8,526 nt of DNA, taken from the NCBI GenBank assembly GCA_041685935.1, contig JAWLES010000102.1, positions 1-8,526 on the forward strand. Reading direction: 5' to 3'. The position numbers and the translations under genes were made by a program. This DNA is from JAIPEK01 sp041685935 (lineage in GTDB: Bacteria; Desulfobacterota; Desulfobacteria; Desulfobacterales; Desulfobacteraceae). Of the stretch, positions 6,122 through 8,526 are shown one piece after another (position 1 is the stretch's first letter; the number at the start of each line of letters is the position of its first letter). The notes under the pieces were generated by a model. It did not search any database. It saw only the letters and a program-made list of their open reading frames with translations, and was not told where the DNA came from.

Positions 6122-6169
6122 GGGCGGACCCGGTGCACTGCGCCTGCGCCGTGTGTCCGGGGTCCGCCC
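6122..6169. terminator. GC-rich inverted repeat between convergent lptE and rpsT (terminator-like)
   Basis: GGGCGGACCC (6122-6131) and GGGTCCGCCC (6160-6169) are perfect 10-bp inverted arms around 28 bp that can partly pair further. The repeat fills most of the 72-bp gap between two converging stop codons, where a bidirectional terminator is expected. No T-run follows on either strand (only TTGTCTC on the rpsT side), so it is not a standard intrinsic terminator. It may act as a 3'-end stabilising hairpin or block convergent transcription. Confidence 0.55.
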
Positions 6170-6188
6170 CGGGTGCTAAAAGTCGGAG

Positions 6189-6443
6189 CTATGCGTTGAC
6201 ATACCTGCTGAGGCTGGAGATTTTCCGTGCAGCAGCATTTTTATGAATCACGTTTTTCTTTGCTGCCTTGTGTATGGCGGATTGGGCATCCCTGTAAAGA
6301 TCGTCAACCTTGTCTTCTCCGGCATCCTTTGCAGAACGGACTTTCTTGTCAAGTGTCTTGATCATGGATTTGAGGGATTTGTTCCTCATTCTTCTTACCT
6401 CGTTCTGCCGGGCTCTTTTCAATGCAGATTTATGATTTGCCAA
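6189..6443 (-). CDS. rpsT: 30S ribosomal protein S20
   Basis: The product is 84 residues and highly basic, starting MANHKSALKRARQNEVRRMRN and ending with an AAARKISSLSRYVNA segment: unmistakable bacterial S20, an all-helical protein that binds 16S rRNA early in 30S assembly. The initiation codon is TTG (6443-6441). It is supported by AAGGAG (6459-6454) 10 nt upstream and by conservation of the MANHKSA start; the first two codons give the invariant M-A. E. coli rpsT also starts with UUG, and that weak codon is part of its autogenous translational control, so similar feedback is a reasonable inference here. The gene is transcribed alone, divergent from murJ and convergent with lptE. Confidence 0.97.
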   Translation of the reverse strand: MANHKSALKRARQNEVRRMRNKSLKSMIKTLDKKVRSAKDAGEDKVDDLYRDAQSAIHKAAKKNVIHKNAAARKISSLSRYVNA

Positions 6444-6502
6444 CTTTTTGTCACTCCTTTAATAGTTATATTTTTTGTTCCGGTTTGAATCAAATACATG
6501 AA

Positions 6503-6531
6503 TTGAAAAAAATACTTTTTTTGGGTAAATT
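6503..6531 (+). promoter_or_regulatory. Possible murJ promoter overlapping the rpsT promoter
   Basis: TTGAAA (6503-6508), a 17-nt spacer and TAAATT (6526-6531) form a plausible plus-strand promoter. The start site would be near 6538, leaving a leader of only about 9 nt, which is very short. TTGAAT (6485-6490) with AAAAAT (6508-6513), also at 17 nt, is a weaker alternative giving a longer leader. Confidence 0.3.
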
Positions 6532-6537
6532 TGTCAA
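6509..6537 (-). promoter_or_regulatory. Strong candidate sigma70-type promoter of rpsT
   Basis: On the minus strand a perfect -35 TTGACA (6537-6532), a 17-nt spacer and TATTTT (6514-6509) precede rpsT. Transcription would start near 6502 with a leader of about 58 nt. The -35 box overlaps the AAGGA ribosome-binding site of murJ on the other strand. Confidence 0.7.
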
Positions 6538-6546
6538 GGAAAAGAT

Positions 6547-8088
6547 TTGAAAAACTTATTCAAAAAAACACTCCTGGTCGGATTTATCGGATTTATCAGC
6601 AGGACTCTAGGTCTTGTACGGGATATCCTGATAGCCACGGTTTTCGGGGCGGGTCTTCAAAGTGACGCTTTTTTTGTAAGTTTCAAGGGATTTGATGTGC
6701 TGCGTAAACTTTACTCGGAAGGAGTTCTCAGCAGTTCTTTTATCCCGGTGTTTGCACGGTACGAAAAATCAGGCGGGAGGGAAAAAGCTTTGGAAATGGC
6801 AAATTCCGCCTTTTTTGCAGTTTCCGTTATTTCAGTCCTGATTATGGCGGCTGGAATGGTGTTCGCCCCTCTTGTCGTGCGTATAATTGCTCCCGGATTT
6901 GATCCCGCCTCTTACAGCTTTTCCCTTTCCGTACTCCTTTTCAGGGTGATGATGCCCTACACCGTGTTCATTGCACTTACAGGCGTATGTATGGGAGTTT
7001 TGAACTCCGCCGGCAGTTTTTCCGCCCCTGCGTTTGCACCTGTTGTGCTGAATCTGTGCATTATACTGTTCACCATGATGTTTGCTGACAAGTTTGACCC
7101 GCCTGTTCTGGCGGTTGCATCAGGTGTTTCCGCAGGGGGGTTGCTTCAGCTCGGTCTTCAGATTCAGTCAATACGGAGAAGCGGAAATTTTTTCAGAACC
7201 GGTATCAGGATTTTTCACCCCGGAGCCGCGGCGGCCGGGAAAAGGCTTTTCCCCGCCATAATCGGTGCTTCCGCCTGTCATATTAATATGATCATTGCGG
7301 TCTTCCTGGGGTCCTGTCTTTACCAGGGCGGCATTTCATACCTCTATTACGCTGACAGGCTGGTTCAGTTCCCGGTGGCCCTGATTTCAGCCTCTTTTTC
7401 CATTGTATTTCTGCCTGCCCTGTCCAGGAAAGCAGTTTCCGGGGGAATATCAGATGCAGGGGAGCTGCTTTCAAGCGCGGCAAGGCTGGTTCTTTTTTTT
7501 ACAATTCCAGCGGCTGCCGGGCTGGCTGCCTTGAGGATACCCCTTGTTGATCTTCTGTATCATCATGGTGCATTTAATACACGTGCGGCAGTCAACACAT
7601 CCGAATGCCTGCTTTTTTTAGTTGTCGGTGCATGGGCATTTGCCGGTACAAGGCTTTTCGTGAATATATTTTATGCTTTTTCAGACATGAAAATTCCTTT
7701 CAGGGCAGGGGTTTTGTCCATTTTGATCCATATTGCCCTCTCACTTTTAATGCTGAACAGTTTAGGTTACAAAGGGCTTGCCCTGTCCGTGTCCATTTCC
7801 GGAACCGTCAATTTTCTGGTTCTGTTGATTGCAGCGTGTTCGTTTGCGCAGGTTGACCTTAAAAAGATCTGTTTTTCGGCTTGCAGGGCGATTCCCGCCT
7901 CTGTTATAATGTATTTTTCCGTGTCAATAATCGCAGATTACCTGTTTGACGCAAAGGCTGTTGCGGTACGGGAGATTATGCTTCTTGCGGGGTCCGTTTT
8001 TGCAGGGATCTTGATATATCTGGCTGTTCAAGCGGTTTTGAAAAGCCCGGAGATTCACTTGCTGAAGCACATGATCCGCAAAACATGA
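6547..8088 (+). CDS. murJ: MurJ, lipid II flippase (MviN family)
   Basis: The product is 513 residues with about 14 hydrophobic segments, the normal size and architecture of MurJ in the MOP exporter superfamily. MurJ flips the peptidoglycan precursor lipid II across the inner membrane. Arg19 and Arg25 (SRTLGLVRD), Asp40 (QSDAFFVSFK), Arg53 (LRKLYSEG) and Arg271 (YYADRLVQFP) correspond to the charged cavity residues needed by E. coli MurJ (R18, R24, D39, R52, R270), so the protein should be functional. One small departure is KGFDVLRKLYSEGVLSSSF where most homologues have K-IPN-LRRLFAEGAFS-F. The start is TTG at 6547, with AAGGA (6536-6540) 6 nt upstream; the product then begins MKNLFKKTLLVG, as expected. 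rpsT divergent from murJ is an arrangement also seen in Pseudomonas-type genomes. The ftsB-like gene follows after 28 nt. Confidence 0.95.
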   Translation: MKNLFKKTLLVGFIGFISRTLGLVRDILIATVFGAGLQSDAFFVSFKGFDVLRKLYSEGVLSSSFIPVFARYEKSGGREKALEMANSAFFAVSVISVLIMAAGMVFAPLVVRIIAPGFDPASYSFSLSVLLFRVMMPYTVFIALTGVCMGVLNSAGSFSAPAFAPVVLNLCIILFTMMFADKFDPPVLAVASGVSAGGLLQLGLQIQSIRRSGNFFRTGIRIFHPGAAAAGKRLFPAIIGASACHINMIIAVFLGSCLYQGGISYLYYADRLVQFPVALISASFSIVFLPALSRKAVSGGISDAGELLSSAARLVLFFTIPAAAGLAALRIPLVDLLYHHGAFNTRAAVNTSECLLFLVVGAWAFAGTRLFVNIFYAFSDMKIPFRAGVLSILIHIALSLLMLNSLGYKGLALSVSISGTVNFLVLLIAACSFAQVDLKKICFSACRAIPASVIMYFSVSIIADYLFDAKAVAVREIMLLAGSVFAGILIYLAVQAVLKSPEIHLLKHMIRKT

Positions 8089-8116
8089 CAGATATAAAAT
8101 CCGGAAGGCAAGTGAT

Positions 8117-8437
8117 ATGTCATTTCAGGAAAAAGTCGGTCTTTTTTTTACCATCATGTTTCTTTTGCTGGTGCTTGGCCTGATTGTGTTCAGCAAAAAC
8201 GGCATTCTTGACTACACCAGTCTTGCAAAAGAAAAAGCCGCAGTGGTCCGGGAGAATGAAAGGATAAGAAAACGGAATCAAATCCTTGTCCAACAGATCC
8301 ACAGACTAAGAAATGATCCCGAGTATATAAGACACGTGGCAAAACACGATCTTGGCATGACTGCCGCTGATGATGTGGTATTTAAATTGATCAATCATGG
8401 AATTGAAAATGACGGGGGCGACCGTGAAAACCGATGA
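8117..8437 (+). CDS. FtsB/DivIC-like septum formation initiator protein
   Basis: The product is 106 residues: a short cytoplasmic N-terminus, one membrane helix (about residues 8-26, LFFTIMFLLLVLGLIVFS) and then a periplasmic coiled coil (about 38-65, with repeated charged and hydrophobic heptads such as KEKAAVVRENERIRKRNQIL). It closes with NDPEYIRHVAKHDLGM, the signature of the FtsB/DivIC family (Pfam DivIC). FtsB forms a complex with FtsL and FtsQ that triggers septal peptidoglycan synthesis. The start ATG has GGAAGG 8 nt upstream. Its place directly after murJ fits a shared role in wall growth and division. The assignment to FtsB itself, rather than another family member, is by general similarity and size. 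Confidence 0.85.
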   Translation: MSFQEKVGLFFTIMFLLLVLGLIVFSKNGILDYTSLAKEKAAVVRENERIRKRNQILVQQIHRLRNDPEYIRHVAKHDLGMTAADDVVFKLINHGIENDGGDRENR

Positions 8438-8526
8438 GATTTCCACTGAGACACTGGCTGGAATATACGAGAAGCAGGGATATTACAGGGATGCTTTATT
8501 TCATTACACTGCTGTGAACCGGAAAA
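8424..8526 (+). CDS. TPR-repeat protein, N-terminal fragment (runs off the right edge)
   Basis: From GTG at 8424 the frame is open to the window end (34 codons): MKTDEIST then ETLAGIYEKQGYYRDALFHY. The pattern L-A-x-I-Y-x-x-Q-G-x-Y-x-x-A-L-x-x-Y fits one tetratricopeptide repeat, a helix pair used for protein binding. The start overlaps the ftsB-like stop by 14 bp and has GGGGG (8413-8417) just upstream. In-frame ATGs at 8409 and 8397 are alternatives with poorer ribosome-binding sites. Function cannot be told from this fragment; its position suggests co-transcription with murJ and the ftsB-like gene. Confidence 0.65.
   Translation, partial: MKTDEISTETLAGIYEKQGYYRDALFHYTAVNRK

Overview
The window looks like chromosomal core sequence from a Gram-negative, anaerobic, sulfate-reducer-type bacterium, most likely of the Desulfobacterota (Desulfobacterales-like). 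This assignment is an inference. It rests on an LPS export lipoprotein (LptE), a MetV-type iron-sulfur subunit linked to methylenetetrahydrofolate reductase, a split HdrC/HdrE-like (QmoC-like) redox pair, a short CbiX chelatase and the general style of the LeuRS. I see no insertion sequences, phage genes, CRISPR arrays, tRNA or rRNA genes.

Left part (1-2278): a minus-strand gene for an MTH1187/YqgV-type thiamine-binding protein runs off the left edge. It is divergent, across about 220 bp of regulatory DNA, from a tightly overlapping three-gene plus-strand operon. The operon encodes a five-helix b-type cytochrome (NarI/HdrE-like), a small two-cluster ferredoxin-like protein (HdrC-like) and MetV. 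No metF is present. Together the three suggest a membrane module exchanging electrons between the C1 (Wood-Ljungdahl) pathway and the quinone pool. This is the most interesting hypothesis in the window.

Middle part (2279-6188): cbiX on the minus strand converges on metV and is divergent from leuS. The cbiX/leuS gap carries a plausible sigma70-type promoter for each direction. leuS is followed after 1 nt by lptE. lptE converges on rpsT, and a GC-rich inverted repeat lies between them.

Right part (6189-8526): rpsT (minus) and murJ (plus) are divergent across about 100 bp, and both use TTG start codons. Their predicted promoters overlap, and the rpsT -35 box overlaps the murJ ribosome-binding site. 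murJ (lipid II flippase) is followed by an FtsB/DivIC-like septation protein and then by the start of a TPR-repeat protein cut by the right edge, so this operon is concerned with the cell envelope and division.
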